Part shown: in pieces, positions 33,865-41,936 of the stretch
Layout: every line of letters starts with the position of its first letter
Numbering within the stretch: position 1 is the first letter of the stretch
DNA from: Trinickia mobilis
GTDB lineage: Bacteria > Pseudomonadota > Gammaproteobacteria > Burkholderiales > Burkholderiaceae
Reading direction: 5' to 3'
Length of the DNA stretch: 64,000 nucleotides
NCBI RefSeq assembly: GCF_017315705.1
Contig: NZ_JAFLRF010000007.1
Location: forward strand, 188,178 to 252,177
Position numbers and translations under genes: made by a program
Notes under the pieces: model-generated
Database searches by the model: none
Seen by the model: only the letters and a program-made list of their open reading frames with translations
Told to the model about the DNA's origin: nothing

Positions 33865-34656
33865 TCACGCTACAACGGGCGCCGCGCTCTTGAACAGGTG
33901 GAAGAAGTTCTGCGTCGTGGCAGCGGCCAGCTCCGCTTCCGGCATCTCGCGCTGCTGGGCGATGAAGCGTCCGACATAACTTACGTACGCAGGTTCATTG
34001 GGTTTGCCGCGATACGGCACGGGCGCAAGGTATGGCGAGTCCGTTTCGATCAGGAGACGCTCGAGCGGCACGCGCCGCGCGACGTCCTGCACGTCGGTCG
34101 CGTTCTTGAACGTGACGATGCCCGACAGCGAAATGTAAAAATTCTGTGCGAGCGCGCGTTCGGCAATTGCCCACGGCTCGGTGAAGCAATGCATCACGCC
34201 GCCCGGCACGCCTGCCCGCTCCTCTTCCATGATGCGCAGCGTGTCGTCGGACGAGGCGCGCGTGTGGACGATGAGCGGCTTCATCGTCGCGTGCGCTGCG
34301 CGGATGTGGGTGCGAAAGCGCTCGCGCTGCCACTCCATGTCGTCGATCGTGCGGCCTTCGAGGCGGTAGTAGTCGAGCCCGGTCTCGCCGATCGCGACGA
34401 CTTTCGGATGCCCGGCCAGCTCGACCAGCTCGGCGACGCTCGGCTCTTTCGCATCCTCGTGATCGGGATGCACGCCGACCGACGCGTACACGTTGTCATA
34501 CGCGCGCGCGATCTCGAGCACCGACGGCAGCGTCTCGAGATCGACCGACACGCACAGCGCATGCGTGACATCGTGCGCGCGCATGTTTTCAAGCACCTGA
34601 GGCAGCCGGTCGCCGAGACCTTCGAAGTTGATATGGCAGTGCGAGTCGACAAACAT
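33865..34656 (-). CDS. TatD-family metal-dependent deoxyribonuclease (YcfH-like)
   Basis: 263 residues, TIM-barrel amidohydrolase fold. Metal ligands are visible as DSHCH near the start, GETGLDYY (Glu), LIVHTRAS (His), VMHCFTEP (His) and LIETDSPYLAP (Asp). TatD enzymes act as 3'-5' exonucleases on DNA and RNA; the holB neighbour in E. coli is YcfH. It sits in the mltG-tmk-holB-tatD cluster, 57 bp after the acetyltransferase gene. Confidence 0.92.
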   Translation of the reverse strand: MFVDSHCHINFEGLGDRLPQVLENMRAHDVTHALCVSVDLETLPSVLEIARAYDNVYASVGVHPDHEDAKEPSVAELVELAGHPKVVAIGETGLDYYRLEGRTIDDMEWQRERFRTHIRAAHATMKPLIVHTRASSDDTLRIMEEERAGVPGGVMHCFTEPWAIAERALAQNFYISLSGIVTFKNATDVQDVARRVPLERLLIETDSPYLAPVPYRGKPNEPAYVSYVGRFIAQQREMPEAELAAATTQNFFHLFKSAAPVVA

Positions 34657-34713
34657 CGTGAGTTCCTGTGCGACAAGAGTGAAGCGGAAAAGCGTGCGCG
34701 CCGGACGCGACGG

Positions 34714-35232
34714 TCAGACCGCCGCCGGCTTGGCGTCCGTCAGCCGTCGGCCCACGATCACGAGATCGCGCTCGACGCCGTCGAGCACCGCAACGCGGGG
34801 CAGGCGCCCCCAGTCGTCGAACCCGAAACGGCGAAAGAGCGCGAGGCTCGGCGCATTGTGGCCGAAGATGAAGCCGAGCACGGTGTCGATGCCCAGGCTC
34901 GGGGCCACGTCGAGCGCGGCGGCGAGCAGCGTCTTGCCGAGCCCCTTGCCGCGCGCGCTGTCGTCCAGATAGATGCTCACTTCGGCCGTGCGCGAGTACG
35001 CGGGGCGCCCGTAGAAATCGGAGAAGCTGAGCCACGCGATCACGCGCCCCGCCTCCTCGACGACCCACAGCGGCCGCGCGTTCGGCCCGTGCGCGTGAAA
35101 CCACGCGATGCGGCTTTCGACCGTGACCGGTTCGAGATCGGCCGTCACCTGACGCGAGGCCACGGTCGAATTGTAGATGGCGACGATCGCGGGCAAGTCG
35201 TCGAGCGTGGCGTCGCGGTAGGAAAGGCTCAT
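34714..35232 (-). CDS. GNAT-family N-acetyltransferase (phosphinothricin-acetyltransferase-like)
   Basis: 172 residues. The pattern YRDATLDDLPAIVAIYNSTVASRQVTADLEPVTVESR, EVSIYLDDSARGKGLGKTLL (acetyl-CoA loop, R-G-K-G-L-G) and FGHNAPSLALFRRFGF matches the Pat/Bar/MnaT subgroup, which acetylates phosphinothricin or methionine-like compounds. Start ATG 35232 lies 10 bp after the holB stop; a TTG six codons earlier would overlap holB. In Pseudomonas a pilZ gene lies between holB and tatD, whereas here this gene takes the place. Confidence 0.85.
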   Translation of the reverse strand: MSLSYRDATLDDLPAIVAIYNSTVASRQVTADLEPVTVESRIAWFHAHGPNARPLWVVEEAGRVIAWLSFSDFYGRPAYSRTAEVSIYLDDSARGKGLGKTLLAAALDVAPSLGIDTVLGFIFGHNAPSLALFRRFGFDDWGRLPRVAVLDGVERDLVIVGRRLTDAKPAAV

Positions 35233-35242
35233 GGGCAGCTCG

Positions 35243-36271
35243 TTATGCAAACAGCTCGCGATAGCCGATAAACAGCGCTTCGAATACGAGGCGCGCGTTC
35301 AGCGGATGGTTTTCGACGGCGCGCTGGCGCGTGACCGTCCGCATGAAGCGCGCGAACGCGTTCGCGTCGACCTGCGCCGCACAACGCGCGAGCGCAGCCG
35401 ATGCCGACGGGAAATAGCGCGGCGCCCCCGCCGTGCGCTCGGCGAGCAAATCGTAGAGCCAGCGCTGCATCCAGCCGAGCACGACCGGCACGGGCAGTTT
35501 CTGCAGCGTCTCGCCGCACGCGAAGGCATCGCAGTCGGCGCCGGCGGCGAGCTGCGTCAAGGTCCAGTCGCGCAGCACGCGGTTTTCGTCGACGGCGAGC
35601 GCGAGCGCCGCAAGCGGCGCGCCGCCCGCCTCGGCAAGGAGCGCCGCGGCGTCTTCGACGCCTTGCGCCGCGAGCCATTGCGCCGCCGTCTCGGGAGCCG
35701 GCGTCGACATCGGCCATTGACGGCAGCGGCTCACGATCGTCGGCAGCAGCCGGTCGACGCGCGCCGACACCATCAAGAACACCACCCCGGCGGGCGGTTC
35801 CTCCAGCGTCTTCAAAAGCGCGTTGGACGCGGCGACGTTCAGCGCCTCGGCCGGGTATGCCACGACGACGCGCGCCCCGCCCCGATGCGAACCGACGCCG
35901 ACGAAATCGAGCAGCGCACGCACTTGCTCGATCTTGATTTCCTTGCTCGGCGTCTTCGTCTTCTTGCCGTCGTCGGCATCCGCTTTATCGTCGTCGGCGG
36001 CCGCCGCCGGGCCCGCCTCGGCGGCCAGCGCCTCGGGCAGCAAGATCCGGTAGTCGGGGTGATTGCCTTGCACGAACCAATTGCACGCGGCGCACGTGCC
36101 GCAAGGTTCGCCGTTCGCGGCGGGCGATTCGCACAAGAGCCCTTGCGCGAGATGTTGCGCGAAGCGCAGCTTGCCGATGCCGGCTTGGCCGTACAGCAAA
36201 AGCGCATGCGGCCACTGTGCGCGCAACTGTTGCAGACGGTTCCAGTCGTCGGTTTGCCACGGGTAAATCAT
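35243..36271 (-). CDS. holB: DNA polymerase III subunit delta'
   Basis: 342 residues, a clamp-loader AAA+ protein without ATPase activity. It opens MIYPWQTDDWNRL, with the P-loop-like YGQAGIGKLRFAQ, a zinc-binding region with CGTCAACNWF, HPDYRILLPE and the sensor-like NALLKTLEEPP. An acidic, Lys-rich insert (about residues 90-115, ADDDKADADDGKKTKTP) is unusual and probably a flexible loop. ATG 36271 was chosen because the family starts there; the longer frame begins with a Ser/Arg-rich stretch. It follows tmk by 46 bp. Confidence 0.93.
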   Translation of the reverse strand: MIYPWQTDDWNRLQQLRAQWPHALLLYGQAGIGKLRFAQHLAQGLLCESPAANGEPCGTCAACNWFVQGNHPDYRILLPEALAAEAGPAAAADDDKADADDGKKTKTPSKEIKIEQVRALLDFVGVGSHRGGARVVVAYPAEALNVAASNALLKTLEEPPAGVVFLMVSARVDRLLPTIVSRCRQWPMSTPAPETAAQWLAAQGVEDAAALLAEAGGAPLAALALAVDENRVLRDWTLTQLAAGADCDAFACGETLQKLPVPVVLGWMQRWLYDLLAERTAGAPRYFPSASAALARCAAQVDANAFARFMRTVTRQRAVENHPLNARLVFEALFIGYRELFA

Positions 36272-36317
36272 GTTCGGCTTTCGTTCGCTAGACGGTTGTA
36301 AAGGGGAATGCGGCGGA

Positions 36318-36944
36318 TCACGCGGTGAGGCTCGCGATGAGGCCTTCGAGCGTTTCCTGGATGCGCGGGATGCTTTGCGTCGCGTCGACGATCGCAAACC
36401 GGTGCGGCGCCTCTTCCGCGCGCCGCAGGTATTCGGCGCGTGTGCGCGTGAAAAACGCTTCCGATTCGCGCTCGAACTTGTCGGGCGCGCGCGCGGCGCC
36501 TCGCCGCTCGCTTGCGGTATCGGTCGGCACGTCGAACAGCACGGTCAAATCCGGCCCGAAGCCGCCCTGCACCCAGCGCTCGAGCGCTTCGAGCTTGTCT
36601 CGCGGCAAGCCGCGGCCGCCGCCCTGATACGCGAACGTCGCGTCAGTGAAGCGGTCCGAGAGCACCCAGTCGCCGCGCGCGAGCGCCGGCTCGATCACAA
36701 GCGCCAGGTGCTCGCTGCGTGCCGCGAACATCAGGAGCGCCTCGGTCTCCAGATTCATCGGCTGATGCAGCAGCATCTCGCGCAGCGCTTCGCCAAGCGG
36801 CGTGCCGCCCGGCTCGCGCGTGACGACCACCGCGCGCCCCGAAGGCGCCAGCGACGCTGCGAGGCGCTCGCGAAACCAAGTCAGGTGCGTGGTCTTGCCC
36901 GCACCGTCGATGCCTTCGAACGTAATGAATTTCCCGCGCGCCAT
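36318..36944 (-). CDS. tmk: Thymidylate kinase
   Basis: 208 residues. P-loop [12 protein letters not shown], the DR(Y/F) motif as [31 protein letters not shown] and a lid region with Arg ([16 protein letters not shown]). It phosphorylates dTMP to dTDP in the cytoplasm. It starts three bases after the mltG stop and precedes holB, the same gene order as in E. coli and many proteobacteria. Confidence 0.95.
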   Translation of the reverse strand: MARGKFITFEGIDGAGKTTHLTWFRERLAASLAPSGRAVVVTREPGGTPLGEALREMLLHQPMNLETEALLMFAARSEHLALVIEPALARGDWVLSDRFTDATFAYQGGGRGLPRDKLEALERWVQGGFGPDLTVLFDVPTDTASERRGAARAPDKFERESEAFFTRTRAEYLRRAEEAPHRFAIVDATQSIPRIQETLEGLIASLTA

Positions 36945-36947
36945 CGT

Positions 36948-37967
36948 TTATTGACCTCGAATGTATTTGTCGACGGCCTTGTTGTGGTCGTCGAGCGTGT
37001 CTGAGAACTCGCTCGTGCCGTCGCCGCGCGAAACGAAGTAGAGCGCGCTGCTTGGCGCCGGGTTCATCGCCGCTTGCAACGAGGCGGCGCCCGGCAGGGC
37101 GATCGGCGTGGGCGGCAGGCCGGTACGCGTGTACGTATTGTAGGGAGTGTCGGTCTGGAGATCGCGCTTCTTCAGGTGGCCGGCATAGGCGTCGCCCATG
37201 CCGTAGATGACCGTCGGATCGGTCTGCAGCGGCATGCCCACGCGCAGGCGGTTGTCGAACACGGCCGCGACGAGCGGCCGGTCGCTCGCCTTGCCCGTTT
37301 CCTTTTCGATCAGCGACGCCATGATCAGCGCCTCATAAGGCGTCTTGTAAGGCAGACCCGGCGCACGCGCCGACCACGCTTCGTTCAAGCGCAGCTTCAT
37401 GAGCTTGTAGGCGCGGCGGTAGAGGTCGAGGTCGCTCGTGTCCTTGTCGAACAGATACGTATCCGGAAAGAACAGACCCTCGGCGTTGGCCAGGCCCGTT
37501 TCGGTCGCGCCGATCGCCGTCAGAAGATCGGCGTCGCTCATGCCGGCGGTGTCGTGCTTGACAGCCGGGTTCGCGTCGATTTCTGCGCGCATGCGCTTGA
37601 ACGACCAGCCTTCGATGATCGTTGCCACGTACTCGTTCACATCGCCGCGCACCATCTTTTGCAGCAGATCGTAGGGCGTGATGCCGGTCTTGAATTCATA
37701 GTTGCCGGATTTCACCTCGCTTTGCAGGTTCAAGATGCGCGTCATCGCGATGAAGAGCTCCGGCTCGACCGGCACGCCGCCGCGATTGAGTTGCAGCGTG
37801 ACGCTGCGCACGGTGCTGTGCGGCTTGATCGTGACATCCAGCTCCGGCTGCGCTAGCGTGAGCGGGCTGATCGCCCAGTGATAGCCGCCGGCGCCGACGG
37901 CGGCAGCGAGCACGACAACAGCTGCCCCGAGGACGAGGCATTTCTTCAGAAGGGACATGCGGAACAT
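36948..37967 (-). CDS. mltG: Endolytic murein transglycosylase (YceG/MltG)
   Basis: 339 residues. A single N-terminal membrane helix (CLVLGAAVVVLAAAVGAGGYHWA) anchors the periplasmic enzyme. The YceG domain has LNRGGVPVEPELF and the catalytic-site region MASLIEKETGKASDRPLVAAVFDNRLRVGMPLQTDPTVIYG, with the catalytic Glu in EKETG. It cuts nascent peptidoglycan glycan strands and sets their length. It heads the minus-strand cluster mltG-tmk-holB and is divergent from ygfZ, with a shared 69-bp promoter region. A start at 37958 is also possible. Confidence 0.93.
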   Translation of the reverse strand: MFRMSLLKKCLVLGAAVVVLAAAVGAGGYHWAISPLTLAQPELDVTIKPHSTVRSVTLQLNRGGVPVEPELFIAMTRILNLQSEVKSGNYEFKTGITPYDLLQKMVRGDVNEYVATIIEGWSFKRMRAEIDANPAVKHDTAGMSDADLLTAIGATETGLANAEGLFFPDTYLFDKDTSDLDLYRRAYKLMKLRLNEAWSARAPGLPYKTPYEALIMASLIEKETGKASDRPLVAAVFDNRLRVGMPLQTDPTVIYGMGDAYAGHLKKRDLQTDTPYNTYTRTGLPPTPIALPGAASLQAAMNPAPSSALYFVSRGDGTSEFSDTLDDHNKAVDKYIRGQ

Positions 37968-38036
37968 GGCTCAGAGGGACCTCATATAATAACTGCTCGC
38001 CTACGCCAAAGTCAGGATTGACTGCATACCGATTCC

Positions 38037-39125
38037 ATGAATGTCCCCAACACTTCAGCGACTCCCGCGCCGGCCGTAACGGCACCTAACGCGGCAAGCC
38101 ACGCGCCAACCCACGCAACCGCCGCTCCGTTGCCGCTCCTGCCCCGGCCCGCCGCCGTCGAATTCGAGGCCGTCCTCGAACGCGGCGCCTACACGACGCT
38201 TACGCAGTTCGGCGTAATCGACGTGCACGGCGACGATGCCGCCAGCTTCCTGCACAGCCAGCTCACCAACGATGTCCAGCATCTCGATGCCGCCACCGCA
38301 CGCCTCGCCGGCTATTGCTCGCCGAAGGGGCGCCTGCTCGCGTCGTTTCTGAGCTGGCGTACGGGCGACACGATCCGCCTGCTGATTTCGAAGGATCTGC
38401 AAGCGGCAGTGCAAAAGCGCCTGTCGATGTTCGTGCTGCGCGCGAAAGCCAAGCTCGCGGATGCGAGCGCGCAACTGACGGTGGTCGGTCTCGCCGGCGA
38501 CGTCAGGAAAGCGCTGTCGCAGGTCTTCGATGCGCTGCCCGACGCCGTGCACGTCCAGGTCGACGGCCCCGCCGGTTCGCTGATCCGCGTGCCCGATGCC
38601 GAAGGCCGTGCGCGCTATCTGTGGATCGGGCCGCAGGCGGAAGTCGCCGCGCGCCGGCCGTTGCTCGACGGCACGCTCACGCAGGTCACGCCTGCCGTGT
38701 GGGACTGGCTCGATATCCGCGCGGGCGAGCCGCGCATCACGCGGCCGGTCGTCGAGCAGTTCGTCCCGCAGATGGTCAACTTCGACGTGCTCGGCGGCGT
38801 GAACTTCCGCAAGGGTTGCTATCCGGGCCAGGAGATCGTCGCGCGCAGTCAGTACCGGGGCACGATCAAGCGGCGCATGGCGCTTGCGAACGTCGCCGGG
38901 GAGTTGGCGGAGGTCGGCGCCGGCGGCGAACTCTTTCATTCGGACGATCCCGGCCAGCCGTGCGGACAGATCGTCAATGCGGCGTCGGCCCCGGAAGGCG
39001 GCGTCGACGCGCTCGTCGAGATCAAGCTCGCGGCGCTAGAGAGCGGCTCGGTGCATCTGGGCGCGGCGGATGGCCCCGTGCTGCGTTTCCTGCCCCTGCC
39101 GTATTCGTTGCCGGCCGACGTTTGA
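38037..39125 (+). CDS. ygfZ: Folate-binding protein YgfZ
   Basis: 362 residues, GcvT-like fold. The hallmark KGCYPGQE is present (GVNFRKGCYPGQEIVARSQYRG), its Cys being conserved in YgfZ, with TNDVQHL and YCSPKGRLLASF near the N-terminus. It assists repair or assembly of certain Fe-S enzymes such as MiaB in a folate-dependent way. The first 45 residues are an Ala/Pro/Thr-rich extension not needed for the fold. A TATAAT at 37985-37990 in the divergent spacer may serve its promoter. Confidence 0.93.
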   Translation: MNVPNTSATPAPAVTAPNAASHAPTHATAAPLPLLPRPAAVEFEAVLERGAYTTLTQFGVIDVHGDDAASFLHSQLTNDVQHLDAATARLAGYCSPKGRLLASFLSWRTGDTIRLLISKDLQAAVQKRLSMFVLRAKAKLADASAQLTVVGLAGDVRKALSQVFDALPDAVHVQVDGPAGSLIRVPDAEGRARYLWIGPQAEVAARRPLLDGTLTQVTPAVWDWLDIRAGEPRITRPVVEQFVPQMVNFDVLGGVNFRKGCYPGQEIVARSQYRGTIKRRMALANVAGELAEVGAGGELFHSDDPGQPCGQIVNAASAPEGGVDALVEIKLAALESGSVHLGAADGPVLRFLPLPYSLPADV

Positions 39126-39135
39126 TACCCGCGCG

Positions 39136-39960
39136 ATGTGCCTGATCGTCTTCCACTGGCGGCCCGCCGCCGGACACGGCCCGCTCCTTACGCTGACCGC
39201 CAATCGCGACGAATACTTTCGACGCACGGCCGATCCGCTCGCCTGGTGGGCCGATGCGCCCGACCTCCTCGCCGGACGCGATCTGACGGCGGGCGGCACC
39301 TGGTTGGGGGTGTCGCGCGACGGACGCTTCGCGGCGCTCACGAACTACCGCGCGCCGAACGACATGCGCCCGGACGCGCCGACGCGCGGCACGCTTGTGT
39401 CGGCGTATCTGCAGGGCGCCCCGCTCGCGCCGCTCGACTACCTTCATCGAGTCGCCGAAAACGGCGCCGCCTACAACGGGTTCAATCTGCTCATCGGCGA
39501 TTTCACGCGGCGCGAACTCGGCTGGTATTGCAATCGCTCGTCGGCCGCGCCGATCCTGCTCGATGCGGGCGTGCACGCAATTTCGAACGCCGTGCTCGAT
39601 ACGCCGTGGCCGAAGCTCGTGAGAAAGCGCGACGAATTGCGCAAGCTGCTGGAGCGCGATCCGGCGCCGCCGCTTGCTTCGCTGATGGAATTGATGCGCG
39701 ACCCGCGCACCGCACACGACGACGAATTGCCGTCGACGGGCCTCACGCTGGAGCGGGAGCGCGCGCTGTCGGCGGCCTTCATCGAGACCGCGGAATACGG
39801 CACGCGCGGCACGACGGCGCTGCGGGTGAATGTGCGCGGCGCGGGCTGGCATGTCGATATCGCCGAGCGCAGCGACGACGACGGCACGCATCAGCTCGCG
39901 CGGCCCGGCAACTTCGAGCGATCGTTCGCGTTCGAGATCGAGCGGATCGCGCGCGGCTGA
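39136..39960 (+). CDS. NRDE-family protein
   Basis: 274 residues. The N-terminal Cys2 (MCLIVFHW) and the motif TANRDEYFRR identify the NRDE family, Ntn-hydrolase-like proteins of the eukaryotic TANGO2 type with no agreed enzymatic role. WLGVSRDGRFAALTNYR and FNLLIGDF are further conserved parts. The ATG at 39136 is only 10 bp after the ygfZ stop, suggesting cotranscription. The stop codon (39958-39960) abuts the first transposase remnant, so an insertion or deletion event ended just beyond the gene. Confidence 0.9.
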   Translation: MCLIVFHWRPAAGHGPLLTLTANRDEYFRRTADPLAWWADAPDLLAGRDLTAGGTWLGVSRDGRFAALTNYRAPNDMRPDAPTRGTLVSAYLQGAPLAPLDYLHRVAENGAAYNGFNLLIGDFTRRELGWYCNRSSAAPILLDAGVHAISNAVLDTPWPKLVRKRDELRKLLERDPAPPLASLMELMRDPRTAHDDELPSTGLTLERERALSAAFIETAEYGTRGTTALRVNVRGAGWHVDIAERSDDDGTHQLARPGNFERSFAFEIERIARG

Positions 39961-40440
39961 AGTAACGCCGGCAAGGTATTGGCGGCGACATGGACTTCCT
40001 TGAGTCCGAGCCGGATCGCCTTGGCGCCGGGTTCGCCAATGCCCTTGTGGCCGAGGAAGCCACCCAAGCGCGCGATCGAGCGTAACACTCGTTAAGCTTG
40101 GGCTTAGCCGACTGCTTGACGTGGGTAAGCCGATACGCGCCGCGAATCTCGTCGGGATCGAAGAACAGTTCGGCATCCAGATCTTGGCAAGTGCGTCCCA
40201 TACGCATCAAGTGTGCGAGAAGCGCCAAGCTGCCACCAGAAACCGCTCCAAGGCCCGCTCGAGCCGCTCAATCGTGCCCAGTTGCAATGCCTCCACGCGG
40301 CAACCTCATTCTTCAAAACGCGGAACAAGATCTCAGCTTCGCACCCTCAGGCAAAGCCCGGTCATGGGCCGCGCGAATCAGCCAGTCTGCCAGTGCGCCC
40401 AACTCCTGCGCCCGCAGCATCAGCGCCAGCATGCCCGCCT
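39961..40440 (-). pseudogene. IS4-family transposase remnant, C-terminal half, frameshifted
   Basis: Read on the minus strand, fragments in more than one frame line up with IS4-type transposases: LGALADWLIRAAHDRALPEG (about 40330-40440), FRVLKNE with LERALALF-like text, LMRMGRTCQDLDAELFFDPDEIRGAY (about 40120-40200) and, after another shift, IARLGGFLGHKGIGEPGAKAIRLGLKEVHVAANTL. The N-terminal third and an uninterrupted frame are missing, so it is inactive. Its 3' end lies against the NRDE stop codon. Boundaries are approximate. Confidence 0.72.
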
Positions 40441-40485
40441 CGCGAAGGCGAACGTCTGCGCCGCCTCGCCGGCGGATACGCGCAC

Positions 40486-40635
40486 GCGACGGATCAACCA
40501 GCGCAACCCATTGAATATTTCTTGCAGATCATGTCGGCGTTGCGCACCGTCTTCTCGCACCAGTGTCAAATACGGCACCACGAACGACCACTCCTCGTCG
40601 CTCACATCACTCGGGTAAGGCTTGCGGGATTTCAT
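40486..40635 (-). pseudogene. IS5-type transposase remnant, N-terminal 50 codons
   Basis: MKSRKPYPSDVSDEEW followed by VVPYLT and DLQEIFNGLRWLIRR is the usual start of IS5-type transposases (the DUF4096 region). The frame loses similarity after about 50 codons, where IS4-type sequence begins. It is truncated and inactive. Confidence 0.7.
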
Positions 40636-40767
40636 CCCCGCAAACAGGCTGAACAGCCGCGCCGTGTTCCTGGCCAGCTTATAGCGCACCTTGCGATGAC
40701 GAAGCAGGATCTTGATGTTATGAAACCGATGCTCGATCCGAGCGCAAATCCGCGCCTTGGTTCGCTC
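40636..40767 (-). pseudogene. IS5-type transposase remnant, C-terminal 44 codons
   Basis: ERTKARICARIEHRFHNIK, then RKVRYKLARNTARLFSLFAG, is the C-terminal signature of IS5-type transposases. It is fused in frame, with no terminal inverted repeat between, to the start codon of the next fragment (40635). This implies a deletion or nested insertion joining the tail of one copy to the head of another. Confidence 0.7.
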
Positions 40768-40771
40768 CAGC

Positions 40772-41146
40772 ATGAATGCACAAGAATATTCCAATGCATT
40801 TGCTATTGAAGATTTATTGTTGGCGTGCTTTTTTCGTAATTCAGCAAAGAAATTGACCCAACAAGCATCAGATGACCGCCTCATTTGTGCCATAAGAGCG
40901 TCTTGCCACATGAAGCAATCCCCCCCAACCCAATCACTCGTCAGCGGATCACTTACGCCGAGACAGCTAGAAATAGCGCGGCATATCATTGCTGGCCGAA
41001 CGGCGAGTGAAATATCTCAACGACTCGGTCTGTCGCGTCGAACCATTGAGACGCACGTTGACAATATGAAATCGAAGCTCGGCTGTATGAACAGAACAGA
41101 GCTAATTTTGCGACTTTCACATCTTGAAATAGCGGGGCCGCCATAA
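40772..41146 (+). CDS. LuxR-type helix-turn-helix protein, probably truncated
   Basis: 124 residues. The C-terminal 65 residues are a LuxR DNA-binding domain: LTPRQLEIARHIIAGRTASEISQRLGLSRRTIETHVDNMKSKLG. The N-terminal 55 residues (NAQEYSNAFAIEDLLLACFFRNSAKK) match nothing I know and may be the end of a lost sensor domain. The ATG lies five bases from the transposase fragment, without a ribosome-binding site. Base composition is clearly more AT-rich than the neighbourhood. It was probably acquired, then cut by the insertion events; expression is doubtful. Confidence 0.65.
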   Translation: MNAQEYSNAFAIEDLLLACFFRNSAKKLTQQASDDRLICAIRASCHMKQSPPTQSLVSGSLTPRQLEIARHIIAGRTASEISQRLGLSRRTIETHVDNMKSKLGCMNRTELILRLSHLEIAGPP

Positions 41147-41424
41147 GATGCTGGATAGGCAAAAAACCCTTCTCCTGACCATTGCCTTATAAAACCCGAG
41201 ACAGAGCGAGCCGATTTCAATGATTTCATTGTTCGCCTAGGGGAAACGCTGATCAAAGAGTTCATTGCCTGCGTGGCCATGCCCTCGCGAGTCACGCGCG
41301 CAGTTGCGCCAGCCGCTGCTGCGCGGCCTCCCGCAGCTTGCGCTCGGAGTCGCGCAGCAACCGCCTTAACACTGTGCGCTGGCGTTTGAGCACTGGACAC
41401 AGACGCCCGAACGGAGCGAAAAGC

Positions 41425-41880
41425 TCAAGCCTCGGCTTCCGGCCCGCGCAGCACGCGCACCATCTGCACATGCGGTATGCCGGCCTCCTCGAATTCCTCT
41501 CCGATGACCGCAAAGCCGTGCCGCAGATAAAACGGCACTGCGGAACGCTGCGCGTAGAGCTCGACATGCGCGTCTCCGCGCTGCTGGGCATGGCCGATCA
41601 ACGTTTCGAGCACGCACGAACCGACGCCGCCGCGCCGCGCTTCGCGCAGCACCGCCATGCGGCCGATCGCGCCCGTCGCAAGCAAGCGCCCCGTACCGAC
41701 CGGATGACGCTCGCCGAGCCGCTCGCTGTACGCGACGGCATGCAGCGCATCGGTGTCGGCCGCGTCCCATTCGAGGTCCGCCGGAATTTGCTGCTCTCGC
41801 ACGAAGACTGCGTCGCGCACGCGCGCGGCGTCGGGACCGAGCGTCGCCCAGTCGCCTACGTGCAGGATGATCTTGCTCAT
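41425..41880 (-). CDS. GNAT-family N-acetyltransferase (ElaA-like)
   Basis: 151 residues. DAVFVREQQIPADLEWD at the N-terminus, then PVGTGRLLATGAIGRMAVLREARRGGVGSCVLETLIGHAQQRG (acetyl-CoA pyrophosphate loop R-G-G-V-G-S) and LYAQRSAVPFYLRHGF, the arrangement of ElaA/YjcF-type acetyltransferases. Substrate unknown. ATG 41880 is 56 bp after the hydrolase gene stop on the same strand, so it may be last in the 41.4-45.8 kb operon. Confidence 0.85.
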   Translation of the reverse strand: MSKIILHVGDWATLGPDAARVRDAVFVREQQIPADLEWDAADTDALHAVAYSERLGERHPVGTGRLLATGAIGRMAVLREARRGGVGSCVLETLIGHAQQRGDAHVELYAQRSAVPFYLRHGFAVIGEEFEEAGIPHVQMVRVLRGPEAEA

Positions 41881-41936
41881 CGACGTCTCCCCGGCGCATG
41901 CGCGCATTGCGCGGCAAGCGCCGTCTTTGCCTGACT

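Noticed and set aside
41292-41591. 99-codon minus-strand frame ending in a Leu/Arg/Gln-rich helix
   Set aside because: Most of it overlaps the GNAT gene in another frame. The tail could be a transposase scrap, but I could not support it.
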